A stretch of DNA of 64,000 nucleotides from Cytophagales bacterium. GTDB lineage: Bacteria; Bacteroidota; Bacteroidia; Cytophagales; Cyclobacteriaceae. Location: assembly GCA_017303805.1 (NCBI GenBank), contig JAFLBQ010000006.1:124001-188000 (forward strand), written 5' to 3'. The notes beneath the pieces were generated by a model, which saw only the letters and a list, made by a program, of their open reading frames with translations, ran no database searches and was not told where the DNA came from. The translations under genes were made by a program, and so were the position numbers. Each line of letters begins with the position of its first letter. Position 1 is the stretch's first letter. Below are positions 1-8,778 of this stretch, one piece after another.

Positions 1-51
1 ACCCTAAAAGCAATCTGGGAGAAGCAGATTTCGGATTTTAAAAAAGGTTAA
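1..51 (+). CDS. 3' end of an upstream gene (partial)
   Basis: A frame is open from the window edge and ends in TAA, giving 16 residues that finish in KQISDFKKG. The charged, helix-like composition and the position upstream of a same-strand gene suggest the tail of a real CDS. Too little is present to name a family. Confidence 0.4.
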   Translation, partial: TLKAIWEKQISDFKKG

Positions 52-109
52 ATTTTTTTGTAAGGGTTTAAGTGGGCCTCCGTCTATTGAGAAAAACCTC
101 AATACGACA

Positions 110-547
110 ATGAAACTATCAAGAATACTTATTTACACACTAGTTGTCTTTGGCCCAGTGGTTGCGTATGGGCAAGACACACCGTACTTTACCGAAAAAG
201 GGGTAGCGGTAGGTGGCTACGATGTGGTAGCCTATTTTACCCAGCAAGCTGCCGTAAAGGGCAGCTCAAATTTTTCCTTTTCGTGGGATGAGGTTACATG
301 GCATTTTAGTTCATCAGAAAATCTGAATCTTTTTAAAGAACATCCGCAGCGGTATGCTCCGCAATTTGGTGGCTGGTGTGCCTATGGCGTAAGCGAAAAC
401 CATAAATCGCCCACGCAACCCGAGGCGTTTACAATTGTAAACGAAAAGCTGTACCTCAACTATAACCAAAAGGTATTAAAACTATGGCGGAGTGATACTA
501 CCCGCTACATTCGGCAAGCCAATGCCTATTGGCCGGCTTTAAAGTAA
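110..547 (+). CDS. Secreted YHS-domain protein (copy 1)
   Basis: 145 residues with an N-terminal signal peptide (about 1-22), so probably periplasmic. The rest matches the small secreted YHS family often labelled YHS domain-containing (seleno)protein: GGYDVVAYF near 35-43, then PQFGGWCAYGV around 84-94 with one conserved Cys (C90), and a C-terminal KLYLNYNQ. YHS modules are small metal-binding folds; the ligand is unknown here. A homologous second copy follows 19 bp downstream, so the pair is a tandem duplication and probably one transcript. A short palindrome (ATTGAG-6 nt-CTCAAT) lies just before the start. Family call is firm; role is inferred. Confidence 0.85.
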   Translation: MKLSRILIYTLVVFGPVVAYGQDTPYFTEKGVAVGGYDVVAYFTQQAAVKGSSNFSFSWDEVTWHFSSSENLNLFKEHPQRYAPQFGGWCAYGVSENHKSPTQPEAFTIVNEKLYLNYNQKVLKLWRSDTTRYIRQANAYWPALK

Positions 548-566
548 TAACCACTAAGTTCAATTT

Positions 567-1022
567 ATGAAACAGCTAATTTGTCGTACCCTGCTTGGGC
601 TAATGGTACTGCAGGCAAATGCACAAACGCCAGCGGCCATGCATTTCAATACCGAAAGTGGGGTGGCATTAAATGGGTATGATCCGGTTGCTTACTTTAC
701 GCGCAACAAGGCGGTAAAAGGAAAAAAGGAATTCAATTTTACTACCAGCCAGGTAACGTACTATTTCGAATCTGCCGCAGCTCGCGAACTGTTTAGCAAA
801 AATCCCACACACTACCAGCCGCAGTATGGTGGCTGGTGCGCTTATGCCATGGGGGCATCCGGAGAAAAGGTGGATGTTGATCCGGAGACATTTAAGATTC
901 TGAACGGCAAACTCTACTTGTTTTACAATCGCCTTTTTAACAATACGCTTACCAAATGGAATGCAGACGAACCCAATTTGAAATCAAAAGCAGATGCGAA
1001 TTGGAGTAAACTCAACAAATAA
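567..1022 (+). CDS. Secreted YHS-domain protein (copy 2)
   Basis: 151 residues with a signal peptide ending about residue 19 (QANA/Q). It shares the family landmarks of its neighbour: GYDPVAYFT, PQYGGWCAYAM with C91, and KLYLFYN. The sequences have diverged considerably between the landmarks, so the duplication is old. The stop lies 4 bp before the DoxX start, which suggests a YHS-YHS-DoxX-DinB operon. The ligand is not known; copper or another soft metal is an inference from the YHS/TRASH fold. Confidence 0.85.
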   Translation: MKQLICRTLLGLMVLQANAQTPAAMHFNTESGVALNGYDPVAYFTRNKAVKGKKEFNFTTSQVTYYFESAAARELFSKNPTHYQPQYGGWCAYAMGASGEKVDVDPETFKILNGKLYLFYNRLFNNTLTKWNADEPNLKSKADANWSKLNK

Positions 1023-1026
1023 ACTC

Positions 1027-1422
1027 ATGAAAACAAAAAATCTCATTTCTGTAGCGCTGAGGTTGGTAGCATCCGTAATCATGCTTCAAACGCTCTACTT
1101 TAAGTTTACCGGCCAACCTGAATCAATTTACATTTTTTCGCAAGTGGGCATTGAGCCGTGGGGCCGCATAGCAACCGGGGTAGCAGAATTAGTCGCCACG
1201 GTGTTGTTGTGGACACCTGCGGCAGTTTTTGCCGGGGCGTTGCTTACAGCCGGCATCATGTCGGGGGCCATCGCTACGCACCTTTTTATTTTAGGTATTG
1301 TAGTGGATAACGACAATGGCCTGTTGTTTGGCTATGCCATAGTAGTTTGGTTGTGTGCGGTTGTACTGCTGGTTATGTACCGGCATCAATGGAAACCAGG
1401 TAAACGAAACACAAACAAATGA
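1027..1422 (+). CDS. DoxX-family membrane protein
   Basis: 131 residues with about four hydrophobic segments. The N-terminal helix carries the DoxX-like ALRLVASVIMLQTLYFKFTG pattern, followed by a PWGRIATGVAELVATVLL helix and a third helix with MSGAIATHLFILG. I chose the ATG just after the YHS stop; an in-frame ATG 33 bp upstream would overlap the YHS gene and adds a hydrophilic stretch not expected in the family. It overlaps the next gene by four bases (ATGA), so the two are translationally coupled. DoxX proteins are inner-membrane proteins with roles in redox or quinone-linked processes; the substrate is unknown. Confidence 0.8.
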   Translation: MKTKNLISVALRLVASVIMLQTLYFKFTGQPESIYIFSQVGIEPWGRIATGVAELVATVLLWTPAAVFAGALLTAGIMSGAIATHLFILGIVVDNDNGLLFGYAIVVWLCAVVLLVMYRHQWKPGKRNTNK

Positions 1423-1907
1423 GCGGTTCTGTTTACAGCGCGTTTCAGGAGCAGGTAACCTATCTGCAAGAGCTTCTTGCTAATCTATCCGATTCTGATT
1501 ACAGCTATCCAGCGCAATTTTTAAGCAAGGGAACCATTGGCCAGCATACCCGCCATGTTATTGAGCTTGCCCAATGCCTGGCAGCCGGGTATGATGCCGG
1601 CATAGTTAACTACGACAACCGACCGCGCAGTCTGCAACTTGAAACAGACCGAACCGCGGCCACGGAAGCCTTACGGGATTTAGTAACCAATCTGAATTTT
1701 TCAGACAAGTCTATGCTGCTTGTTGTGGGATTTCCTCAGTCGCACCGGGTGAGCACTACGTATTTTCGGGAGTTGACTTATAACGTAGAGCATGCCATTC
1801 ACCACATGGCATTAATACGGGTTGCGTTGGTAGAGTTGCAGCGCAATATTGTAACGCCAGGTTTTGGCGTTGCCTATGCTACGCAACTTTTCCACAAAAG
1901 CGGTTGA
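1419..1907 (+). CDS. DinB-family (four-helix metal-binding) protein
   Basis: 162 residues, cytoplasmic (no signal peptide), mainly helical. Histidines sit where DinB/YfiT-like proteins hold a metal: GQHTRHVIEL in the second helix and VEHAIHHMALIRVAL near the C-terminus. The family includes thiol transferases that use mycothiol or bacillithiol, and many members with no known reaction. ATGA overlap with the DoxX gene indicates coupled translation. Substrate not assignable. Confidence 0.75.
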   Translation: MSGSVYSAFQEQVTYLQELLANLSDSDYSYPAQFLSKGTIGQHTRHVIELAQCLAAGYDAGIVNYDNRPRSLQLETDRTAATEALRDLVTNLNFSDKSMLLVVGFPQSHRVSTTYFRELTYNVEHAIHHMALIRVALVELQRNIVTPGFGVAYATQLFHKSG

Positions 1908-2000
1908 AATTCTTTTTGGTGCAAGGGCCTACTCCTGTAATTTTTTATTCTTCCGGTTGGTTTAAACGTTATCTTGCCTGCATAACTAACTTACAGTGCA

Positions 2001-3062
2001 ATGAAAACAAGGGTAACAATCGGTTTGATGTTGATTTGTCAGCTCATGATTGCTCAACCGCAGGCAGCCCGTTGGACAGAGCAACAAGCTACTGCGTGGT
2101 ATGCCAAACAAGGTTGGATTACGGGCGCAAATTTTCAGCCTAGTACGGCCATCAACCAATTAGAAATGTTTCAAAGTGAAACCTTCGATAAGGTTACTAT
2201 CGACCGCGAGTTAGGCTGGGCCGAAGACCTTGGGTTTACAGCCATGCGGGTTTACCTGCATCATTTGCTGTGGACAACCGATAAAGAAGGATTTAAAAAA
2301 CGGCTGAATGACTACCTGGCTATTTCGGCCAAACATAAAATCAAAACCATTTTTGTTTTTTTTGATGATTGCTGGAACGACAGCTACGCCCCCGGCAAAC
2401 AACCAGAACCCCGGCCGGGCATCCACAACAGTGGCTGGGTGCGCGACCCCGGCACTATGATCTACACCCATCCGGATACGATGAAAGTACTGGAGGCCTA
2501 TGTTAAAGATATACTTACCACGTTTGCAAAAGATGAGCGCGTGTTGCTGTGGGACTTGTACAACGAACCGGGTAACAGCGGCCAGTTAAACAAAAGCATG
2601 CCACTGCTTAAAAATGTTTTTACCTGGGCCCGGCAAGTAAAGCCCACGCAGCCGGTGTCGGTTGGGGTGTGGCATGGTGGTAAAGAGTTTGCCGAGCTCA
2701 ATAAGTTTCAATTGGAGAATTCGGATGTAATTACGTACCATCAATACCAGTACATCGATAAACACAAAGCCGCCATCGATACGCTTGCCAAACGCAACCG
2801 CCCGCTCATTTGCACCGAATACATGGCCCGCACCAACGGCAGTTTATTTCAAACCATATTGCCGCTACTAAAAGAAAAAAATGTGGGTGCGATTAACTGG
2901 GGCTTTGTGTCTGGAAAAACCAACACCATTTATGCGTGGAATACGCCCATGCCCTCAGGCGCAGAACCGGAATTGTGGTTCCACGATATTTTAAGGAAGG
3001 ACGGCACCCCGTTTAGTAAAGATGAAGTAACAACCATTAAGAAGCTTACCGGAAAAAAGTAG
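2001..3062 (+). CDS. Secreted GH5-like glycoside hydrolase
   Basis: 353 residues with a signal peptide (1-18, cleaved near MIAQ/P). The (beta/alpha)8 clan-A layout is visible: FTAMRVYLHHLLW on an early strand, WDLYNEPGNSG with the likely acid/base Glu189, and LICTEYMAR with the likely nucleophile Glu273. Such proteins are annotated as cellulase-family or 1,4-beta-xylanase enzymes in Bacteroidota, but specificity cannot be read from sequence. The next gene starts one base after the stop and encodes a GH43 enzyme, and galactokinase follows, so the set fits breakdown of plant hemicellulose or arabinogalactan. Confidence 0.8.
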   Translation: MKTRVTIGLMLICQLMIAQPQAARWTEQQATAWYAKQGWITGANFQPSTAINQLEMFQSETFDKVTIDRELGWAEDLGFTAMRVYLHHLLWTTDKEGFKKRLNDYLAISAKHKIKTIFVFFDDCWNDSYAPGKQPEPRPGIHNSGWVRDPGTMIYTHPDTMKVLEAYVKDILTTFAKDERVLLWDLYNEPGNSGQLNKSMPLLKNVFTWARQVKPTQPVSVGVWHGGKEFAELNKFQLENSDVITYHQYQYIDKHKAAIDTLAKRNRPLICTEYMARTNGSLFQTILPLLKEKNVGAINWGFVSGKTNTIYAWNTPMPSGAEPELWFHDILRKDGTPFSKDEVTTIKKLTGKK

Positions 3063-3063
3063 A

Positions 3064-4095
3064 ATGAATAAGTTTCTGATAGCTTTTTGCACCGCATTAC
3101 TGCTGGCGTGCGCAAGCAAACCACAAACCGAGTCGCGGGTATTTCAAAATCCGTTGTTGCTTCACGGGCCCGATCCGTGGGTGTTTCAACTCGGAGAAGT
3201 GTACTACGTTACACACAGCACGGGCAATAGCATTAAAATCTATCGCACCAAAAGCCTGAGCACCCTGCGCGAAGCCGAATCTAAAATTGTTTGGACACCA
3301 CCCGCCACGGGCATGAACAGCAAAGAAATCTGGGCGCCAGAAATTCATTTTATCAATAACAAGTGGTACGCCTACTATGCCGCTGACGATGGCCTGAACG
3401 AGAACCACCGCATGTGGGTATTGGAAAATGAATCGGCCGATCCGTTGCAAGGCACCTGGGTGGATAGAGGAAAATTAAATCTGGCAGATGACCGCTGGGC
3501 TATTGACGGTTCGGTTTTTGAGCACAACGGCCAACTTTATTTTATCTGGTCTGGTTGGGAAGAAACCGTAAACGGGCGACAGGATATTTACATTAGCAAA
3601 TTAACAAACCCCTGGACTGCCGAGGGCAGGCGGGTACTAATTTCAAAACCAGAATTTAATTGGGAGATGCAGGGAACTTCTGACGAACTGCCCACTGTAA
3701 ATGAAGGGCCGCAAATGCTAAAGCGCGGCAATAAACTTTTTATAGTTTATTCGGCCAGTGGTTGTTGGACCGATGCCTACACGCTGGGCATGTTAACAGC
3801 CGGTGTGGATGCCGATTTGATGGATCCGGCTTCATGGGAGAAATCAACACAGCCGATGTTTTCACAAAATGCCGATGGCCACGCATTTGGCGCTGGTCAT
3901 AACAGTTTTTTCAAATCGCCCGATGGCACCGAAGACTGGATTATTTATCATGCCAATCCGGAAGCCGGCCAGGGCTGTGGTAATAAGCGCTCCATGCGCA
4001 TGCAACCTATTAGCTGGAGTAGCGAAGGCAGCCCCGTGTTGGGTGCGGCAGTTTCGTTGGATGCAATGTTGCCGGTTCCTTCCGGTGAAAACTAA
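3064..4095 (+). CDS. GH43-family lipoprotein (arabinosidase/xylosidase-like)
   Basis: 343 residues. The N-terminus is a lipoprotein signal with lipobox LLAC (Cys16). The five-bladed propeller catalytic triad of GH43 is recognisable: HGPDPWV (Asp37, base), AIDGSVF (Asp148, pKa modulator) and VNEGPQ (Glu214, acid). Blades also carry EIWAPEIHF and YYAADDG typical of the family. It probably acts on arabinofuranosyl or xylosyl side chains at the cell surface or in the periplasm. It is coupled to the GH5-like gene (1 bp gap). Exact substrate is inference. Confidence 0.85.
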   Translation: MNKFLIAFCTALLLACASKPQTESRVFQNPLLLHGPDPWVFQLGEVYYVTHSTGNSIKIYRTKSLSTLREAESKIVWTPPATGMNSKEIWAPEIHFINNKWYAYYAADDGLNENHRMWVLENESADPLQGTWVDRGKLNLADDRWAIDGSVFEHNGQLYFIWSGWEETVNGRQDIYISKLTNPWTAEGRRVLISKPEFNWEMQGTSDELPTVNEGPQMLKRGNKLFIVYSASGCWTDAYTLGMLTAGVDADLMDPASWEKSTQPMFSQNADGHAFGAGHNSFFKSPDGTEDWIIYHANPEAGQGCGNKRSMRMQPISWSSEGSPVLGAAVSLDAMLPVPSGEN

Positions 4096-4179
4096 CAACA
4101 ATCGCGGCTTCATTATGCGCAAACAAATCCCGCAAGGAGAAAATTAACAGTAGATTTGCCCACCTGAAATAAGTTGCTT

Positions 4180-5334
4180 GTGAACGCAGTACGCTTAAAA
4201 TTTATAGAACTCTTTCAATCAGAACCGCTGTTGGTTCATGCACCAGGTCGTATTAACCTGATTGGCGAACATACCGATTACAACGAGGGCTTTGTTATGC
4301 CGGCCGCCATTCACATGGGTGTGCAGTTTGCCTTTGCTGTTTCGCAAAACAATGTTTCTCAGATCTACTCTCTAAAGTACAATCAGCTATTTAATCTGGA
4401 ACTAACCAATCCGGCAAAGGTAGAAAGTCCGGCCTGGGCCAATTATTTTCTGGGCATTGTTAACCGACTAAATGCTATCGGTGCCCCGTTGCAAAACTTT
4501 ACGTGTGTGTTTGATGGCGATCTGCCTACCGGAGCCGGGTTGTCGTCATCGGCTGCTATGGAGTGCGGCTTTGTGGTGGGCTTAAACGAGTTGCTGCACC
4601 TTGGGCTTTCGCGATTAGAGATGGTACACATGGCTCAATGGGCCGAGCACCAGTATGCCGGAGTAAAGTGTGGTATTATGGATCAGTTTAGCAGCATGAT
4701 GGGCAAGAAAGACCACGCCTTTCTGCTGGACTGCCGTACGTTGGCCTACGAATACCTGCCCCTGCACCTGGGCGATTATGAATTACTTCTCTGCGATACA
4801 AACGTAAAACATTCGCTGGCCACCTCAGCGTATAACACCAGGCGAAGTGAATGCCAGCACGGGGTGGAGGTTCTTCAAAAAAGTTTTCCGGAAGTAACCG
4901 CCTTGCGCGATGCCACCGTGTTGATGTTGCAAACCTGCCAACAACAAGTACCGGCAACCGTTTTTAACCGGTGCCTGTTTGTGGTTGAAGAGAATGCGCG
5001 CGTAACGGAGGCAGCCCTCGATTTAAAGAAAGGTGACCTGCATGCTTTTGGAAAAAAGATGTTTACAGCGCATGAAGGACTTTCTAAACAGTATGAAGTG
5101 AGTTGCCCGGAACTTGACTACCTGGTTGAGTTGGCGATACACGCGCCCGGCATTTTAGGTGCGCGTATGATTGGTGGTGGCTTTGGTGGCTGCACACTGA
5201 ATATGATACACCGCAACGCAGTAGAAACTTTTATTACCACTACTGCTACTGCATACCATGCGCGCTTTGGTAAAACGATGAACCACTACCGCGTAAAACC
5301 AGGAGCAGGCGCCACGGTTGTAATGAATGGGTGA
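4180..5334 (+). CDS. galK: Galactokinase
   Basis: 384 residues from a GTG start; a TTG two codons upstream is the alternative and there is no nearby ATG. GHMP-kinase landmarks are all present: the galactokinase signature GRINLIGEHTDYNEGFV near the N-terminus, the ATP loop GAGLSSSAAMECG, GIMDQFSSMMGK with the catalytic Asp, and GARMIGGGFGGC near the C-terminus. Length is usual for the family. It phosphorylates galactose to galactose-1-phosphate in the Leloir pathway. It follows two glycosidases, so released galactose is a likely source. galM, galT and galE are not in the window. Confidence 0.95.
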   Translation: MNAVRLKFIELFQSEPLLVHAPGRINLIGEHTDYNEGFVMPAAIHMGVQFAFAVSQNNVSQIYSLKYNQLFNLELTNPAKVESPAWANYFLGIVNRLNAIGAPLQNFTCVFDGDLPTGAGLSSSAAMECGFVVGLNELLHLGLSRLEMVHMAQWAEHQYAGVKCGIMDQFSSMMGKKDHAFLLDCRTLAYEYLPLHLGDYELLLCDTNVKHSLATSAYNTRRSECQHGVEVLQKSFPEVTALRDATVLMLQTCQQQVPATVFNRCLFVVEENARVTEAALDLKKGDLHAFGKKMFTAHEGLSKQYEVSCPELDYLVELAIHAPGILGARMIGGGFGGCTLNMIHRNAVETFITTTATAYHARFGKTMNHYRVKPGAGATVVMNG

Positions 5335-5402
5335 GGTTGTAAAGATTTTTTTTGAGAGCGCGTTGATGAAGGGTGCAGTGCTGAATGCTTTAAAAGCATT
5401 GA

Positions 5403-5431
5403 GAAAAAAATACCCCAGAATTTTTCTGAGG
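5403..5431 (-). terminator. Rho-independent terminator of tRNA-Lys
   Basis: Read on the minus strand, an 8-bp stem (CCTCAGAA / TTCTGGGG, one G-U pair) with a 3-nt loop is followed by TATTTTTTT. It begins 10 bp past the tRNA 3' end, so it most likely ends the tRNA transcript. Confidence 0.75.
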
Positions 5432-5441
5432 CATTTTCGTG

Positions 5442-5514
5442 TGATCCCGCTGGGACTCGAACCCAGGACCCATACATTAAAAGTGTATTGCTCTACCGAC
5501 TGAGCTACGAGATC
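5442..5514 (-). tRNA. tRNA-Lys (anticodon UUU)
   Basis: A full cloverleaf is readable on the minus strand: acceptor stem GATCTCG pairing with CGGGATC (one G-U), D-arm GCTCAGTCGGTAGAGC, anticodon stem-loop ATACA-CTTTTAA-TGTAT with anticodon TTT, and T-arm CTGGG-TTCGAGT-CCCAG. The discriminator base is A and CCA is not encoded. It lies alone between galK and a + strand gene, with its own terminator. Confidence 0.97.
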
Positions 5515-5579
5515 TTACCTTCCGAATTTTGCCTATTTTTAGGCCGTTTCCGTAATTGAGGGCACAAAGGTAACAGGAT

Positions 5580-6317
5580 ATGAAAAAAATGCAAACGGCC
5601 TTTTTAAAAATAATGACGCTTATAATTCTTACGCTGCTACCTGCGTTAGTGCCTGCGCAAAGTTTGGGTAGTCTGCTAAATAAAGCAGACTCGTTGTTTG
5701 CTAAAAAGCAGTTTACCCAATCGTTTGATTTGTACCAACGCCTCCATACCGAGGGCGAGTATTCAGCCGCTATGTTTCTGAAAATGGCCTACATACAAGA
5801 GGGTTTAAATAAACCTGGTCTTGCGCTTTACTACCTTAATCTTTATTACTTGGCCAGTGCCGACAGGCAGGCGCTGCATAAAATGGAAGAGCTGGCTACC
5901 AAGCACCAATTAAGTGGCTATGAATCTACGCCTATGCAGCAGGCCGAAGAGCTACTTGCAAAAAGGAAGGTTCCGCTTGTTTTAGTTTTTGGATGCATTG
6001 CCATTATATTAACGGCTTTAGCTGTAAGGCAGAAAAGAAAAGGCAGCCGCCCGGTAGCACTCGCAGTATTTACAGCCATCTGGCTCCTGGGCCTGGCCTG
6101 GTTTATTAATTTTTTTGAAGCGCCCCAGGCGGCCATAGTTGTTAGCAACAATACCTTGGTTATGAATGCCCCCGCGGCCGGGGCTTCGGTTATTGGCGTG
6201 CTTGGCGATGGCAACAAAGTGTTAATAGCAAAGCAAGCAGATGCGTGGATTAAAATCTATTGGGATGGTAAACCCGCCTACATCCGGCATGCCCAGGTAA
6301 AAGAGTTAGCATTGTAA
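5580..6317 (+). CDS. TPR / SH3-like membrane protein
   Basis: 245 residues: signal peptide (1-26, ending LVPAQ), a helical TPR-like region (about 27-125), two transmembrane helices (about 131-148 and 158-175), then a C-terminal bacterial SH3-like domain (about 185-245) with NTLVMNAPAAGASVIGVLGDG and WIKIYWDGKPAYI. This order resembles the BatE-type proteins of Bacteroidota, but no other bat genes are adjacent. A role as a membrane-anchored scaffold is inference. Confidence 0.65.
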   Translation: MKKMQTAFLKIMTLIILTLLPALVPAQSLGSLLNKADSLFAKKQFTQSFDLYQRLHTEGEYSAAMFLKMAYIQEGLNKPGLALYYLNLYYLASADRQALHKMEELATKHQLSGYESTPMQQAEELLAKRKVPLVLVFGCIAIILTALAVRQKRKGSRPVALAVFTAIWLLGLAWFINFFEAPQAAIVVSNNTLVMNAPAAGASVIGVLGDGNKVLIAKQADAWIKIYWDGKPAYIRHAQVKELAL

Positions 6318-6439
6318 AACCGCTAACCATCAGGTAAATTGGTTTTACACACATTTTAGCAGGACTTACCTACACTTTATGTGAACTACGTAAACAAATT
6401 AAAGTAAGGAACCGTACTTTGTACAACAAATTCTTTTGC

Positions 6440-7510
6440 ATGTGGCGATTGTTACTTCTTGCCTGCTTGTTAGGGGGCTGCCAATCCAGGCAAACCATAG
6501 TTACCCCACAAGTTAAACCCCTAATGGAAGCAGTTTATGCTTCGGGCTTTGTGGTGTCGGCAAACGAATACCAGGTGTTTGCCCAGGCCGATGGTACCTT
6601 AACCGAAGTACTTATTGCAGAAGGTGAACCTGTTGCCAAAGGCGCTGCCATCTTAAAGATTAAAAGCGTGGCATCTTCGGCCCGGTATGATCAGGCCCTT
6701 GAAACGTACCGGCAAGCAGTTGAAAACGAACAGCCGGTGTTGAATGAATTAACAGCAGCCTTGCAAAGTGTAAAGGCCCGCATGCAGTCAGACTCCGTTA
6801 ATTTTGAACGCTTTGGAAATCTACTACGTGCCAATGCAACTACCCGCGTAGAGTACGATCGTGCCGAGTTGCAATACAAAAATTCGCGCAACGAGTACGA
6901 AGCGGCAAAAAGCAGGTTGGCAAAAGGGCGCATTGATTTGCAGGCCGGCATTAGGAACGCCTACAATCAATTGCAAATAGCTACCGAAGAATCGGGTAAC
7001 TATACAATTAAAAGTGAAATAGCGGGCGTGGTTTTAAAAATTATGAAAGAACCCGGAGAGCTGGTGCGTAGAACAGAAGCGGTGGCCATAGTTGGTAAGC
7101 CCGATCAATTTCTTTTAAAACTTACCGTAGATGAGTTGGACGTGCAACGTGTAAAGGAGGGACAAGCGGCCCTCATCAAAATTGACGCCTACTCACAACA
7201 GTTGCTACGGGGCAAGGTAAGCAAAGTATATCCGCTTATAGATACCCGGCAACAATCCTTGCGGGTTGATGTGGTGTTGGATAGCGCGGTACAAGGCCTT
7301 GTTTCTGGCCTGGCAGCCGAGGCCAATATTGTTATTCAACAAAAGGAAAATGCGTTGGTAATTCCCAAGCAACTTTTACTACCAGGCGATTCGGTTTGGG
7401 TGGAAGAGAATGGCACTAAACAAAAGGTGAAAGTAAAACGCGGCATCGAAACCTTAGATGAAGTAGAGGTTGTTACAGGTATAACGGCTCAAAGTAAACT
7501 GGTTTACTAA
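6440..7510 (+). CDS. HlyD-type periplasmic adaptor lipoprotein of an ABC efflux system
   Basis: 356 residues. I chose the ATG that gives a clean lipoprotein signal (lipobox LGGC, Cys14); a TTG 21 bp upstream is the alternative. A lipoyl-like half (YQVFAQADGTLTEVLIAEGE) and a second one (YTIKSEIAGVVLKIMKEPGE) flank a long helical hairpin, followed by a beta-barrel segment, the standard adaptor layout. The stop codon overlaps the permease ATG by one base. With the next two genes it forms a MacAB-like tripartite pump; the substrate is not evident. Confidence 0.85.
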   Translation: MWRLLLLACLLGGCQSRQTIVTPQVKPLMEAVYASGFVVSANEYQVFAQADGTLTEVLIAEGEPVAKGAAILKIKSVASSARYDQALETYRQAVENEQPVLNELTAALQSVKARMQSDSVNFERFGNLLRANATTRVEYDRAELQYKNSRNEYEAAKSRLAKGRIDLQAGIRNAYNQLQIATEESGNYTIKSEIAGVVLKIMKEPGELVRRTEAVAIVGKPDQFLLKLTVDELDVQRVKEGQAALIKIDAYSQQLLRGKVSKVYPLIDTRQQSLRVDVVLDSAVQGLVSGLAAEANIVIQQKENALVIPKQLLLPGDSVWVEENGTKQKVKVKRGIETLDEVEVVTGITAQSKLVY

Positions 7511-8778
7511 TGTCCAGGTGGGTTAGCTCGTTAGGATTGTCGCTTACCATTGCCCGAGTGCATCTGGTTAGCAAGCCTAAGCAAACCATTATTGCTATGC
7601 TGGGTGTAACCTTTGGCATTGGGATGTTTATTGCACTAATCGGGTTAATGACGGGCCTCAATGATTTTACCGAAGAGATTACAATGACTTCTTCGCCCGA
7701 CATTCATATTTACAACGACATAACCGAAAGCAGACCGAGCCTACTCGAAATGGTAAACCCGCAAGGGTTAAACGTAGTGCACAATCAAAAGCCCAAAAAC
7801 GAAACAGCAAAATTGCGCGGGGCCTCGCGCATGCTAGAAGTACTACGAAGAGATAGCCGCATTTATGGCGTAGCACCCATGATTACCTCGCAAGTGTTTT
7901 ACAATTTCGGGCCCACCCAGTTAAACGGTCAAATCCAAGGTGTGGAAATTCTGGAAGAAGATAAACTCTTCGACCTGAAGTCGAAAATGAAGGCCGGAAA
8001 ACTGGAAGACTTACTCGCCTTTCATGAAGGTATAATTATGGGCAGCGGGTTGGCCCGCAAACTTAATCTCGCCAAAGGAGACCGGGTGGTGATTACTACT
8101 CCGCAAGGATTTACCCGCACCCTTAAAGTGGTAGGTATTTTTCAGATTGGCATTGGCGCGGTAGATAATGTGCGCAGCTATGCCAACATGAGCATGGTGC
8201 AAACCATTTTACAACAAGATAAATCGTATGTAACGGATATCAACATAAAACTCAACAACCGCGAAATGGCCCAACCGATAGCCCGGGAGTTGCAAGCAAA
8301 TTTTGTGTACAAAGCCGAAGATTGGCAAACAGCCAACGCGACCTTTATAACCGGTAACTACATACGCAACATCATAACCTATGCGGTAAGTTTTACGCTG
8401 CTGGTGGTAGCGGGTTTTGGTATTTACAATATCCTTAACATGACTATTTATAATAAGATGAAGGATATAGCCATTTTAAAGGCCATGGGTTTTGCCGGTG
8501 TGGATGTGCGTAGCATTTTTATGATTCAATCGTTGGTAATTGGATTGTTGGGGGCTTTGTTGGGAATTACGGTGGGTTTCGTGTTATCGTACCTGATTTC
8601 CAAAGCTCCGTTTAACGGGGGCGATGTGGTGAGCCTGGATCACTTTCCGGTAAACTTTAAGTTGAAATACTACATTACCGGTATTGTGTTTGGGTTAACC
8701 ACTACGGCCATTGCGGGGTATATGCCATCGCGTAAAGCAGGCCGGATTGACCCGATAGAAATTTTACGAGGCCAATGA
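7510..8778 (+). CDS. FtsX/MacB-type ABC transporter permease
   Basis: 422 residues: one N-terminal transmembrane helix, a large periplasmic domain, then three helices in the last third ending in GYMPSRKAGRIDPIEILRGQ-like sequence, which is diagnostic of FtsX-fold permeases (ARKAxxxxPxEALR motif). It is sandwiched between its adaptor (1-bp overlap) and its ATPase (4-bp overlap). Mechanotransmission export of a small molecule, lipid or peptide is expected for the family. Confidence 0.9.
   Translation: MSRWVSSLGLSLTIARVHLVSKPKQTIIAMLGVTFGIGMFIALIGLMTGLNDFTEEITMTSSPDIHIYNDITESRPSLLEMVNPQGLNVVHNQKPKNETAKLRGASRMLEVLRRDSRIYGVAPMITSQVFYNFGPTQLNGQIQGVEILEEDKLFDLKSKMKAGKLEDLLAFHEGIIMGSGLARKLNLAKGDRVVITTPQGFTRTLKVVGIFQIGIGAVDNVRSYANMSMVQTILQQDKSYVTDINIKLNNREMAQPIARELQANFVYKAEDWQTANATFITGNYIRNIITYAVSFTLLVVAGFGIYNILNMTIYNKMKDIAILKAMGFAGVDVRSIFMIQSLVIGLLGALLGITVGFVLSYLISKAPFNGGDVVSLDHFPVNFKLKYYITGIVFGLTTTAIAGYMPSRKAGRIDPIEILRGQ

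Noticed and set aside
1904-2143. 79-residue ORF between DinB and the GH5-like gene
   Set aside because: Mostly overlaps the signal-peptide region of the GH5-like gene in another frame; no family match.
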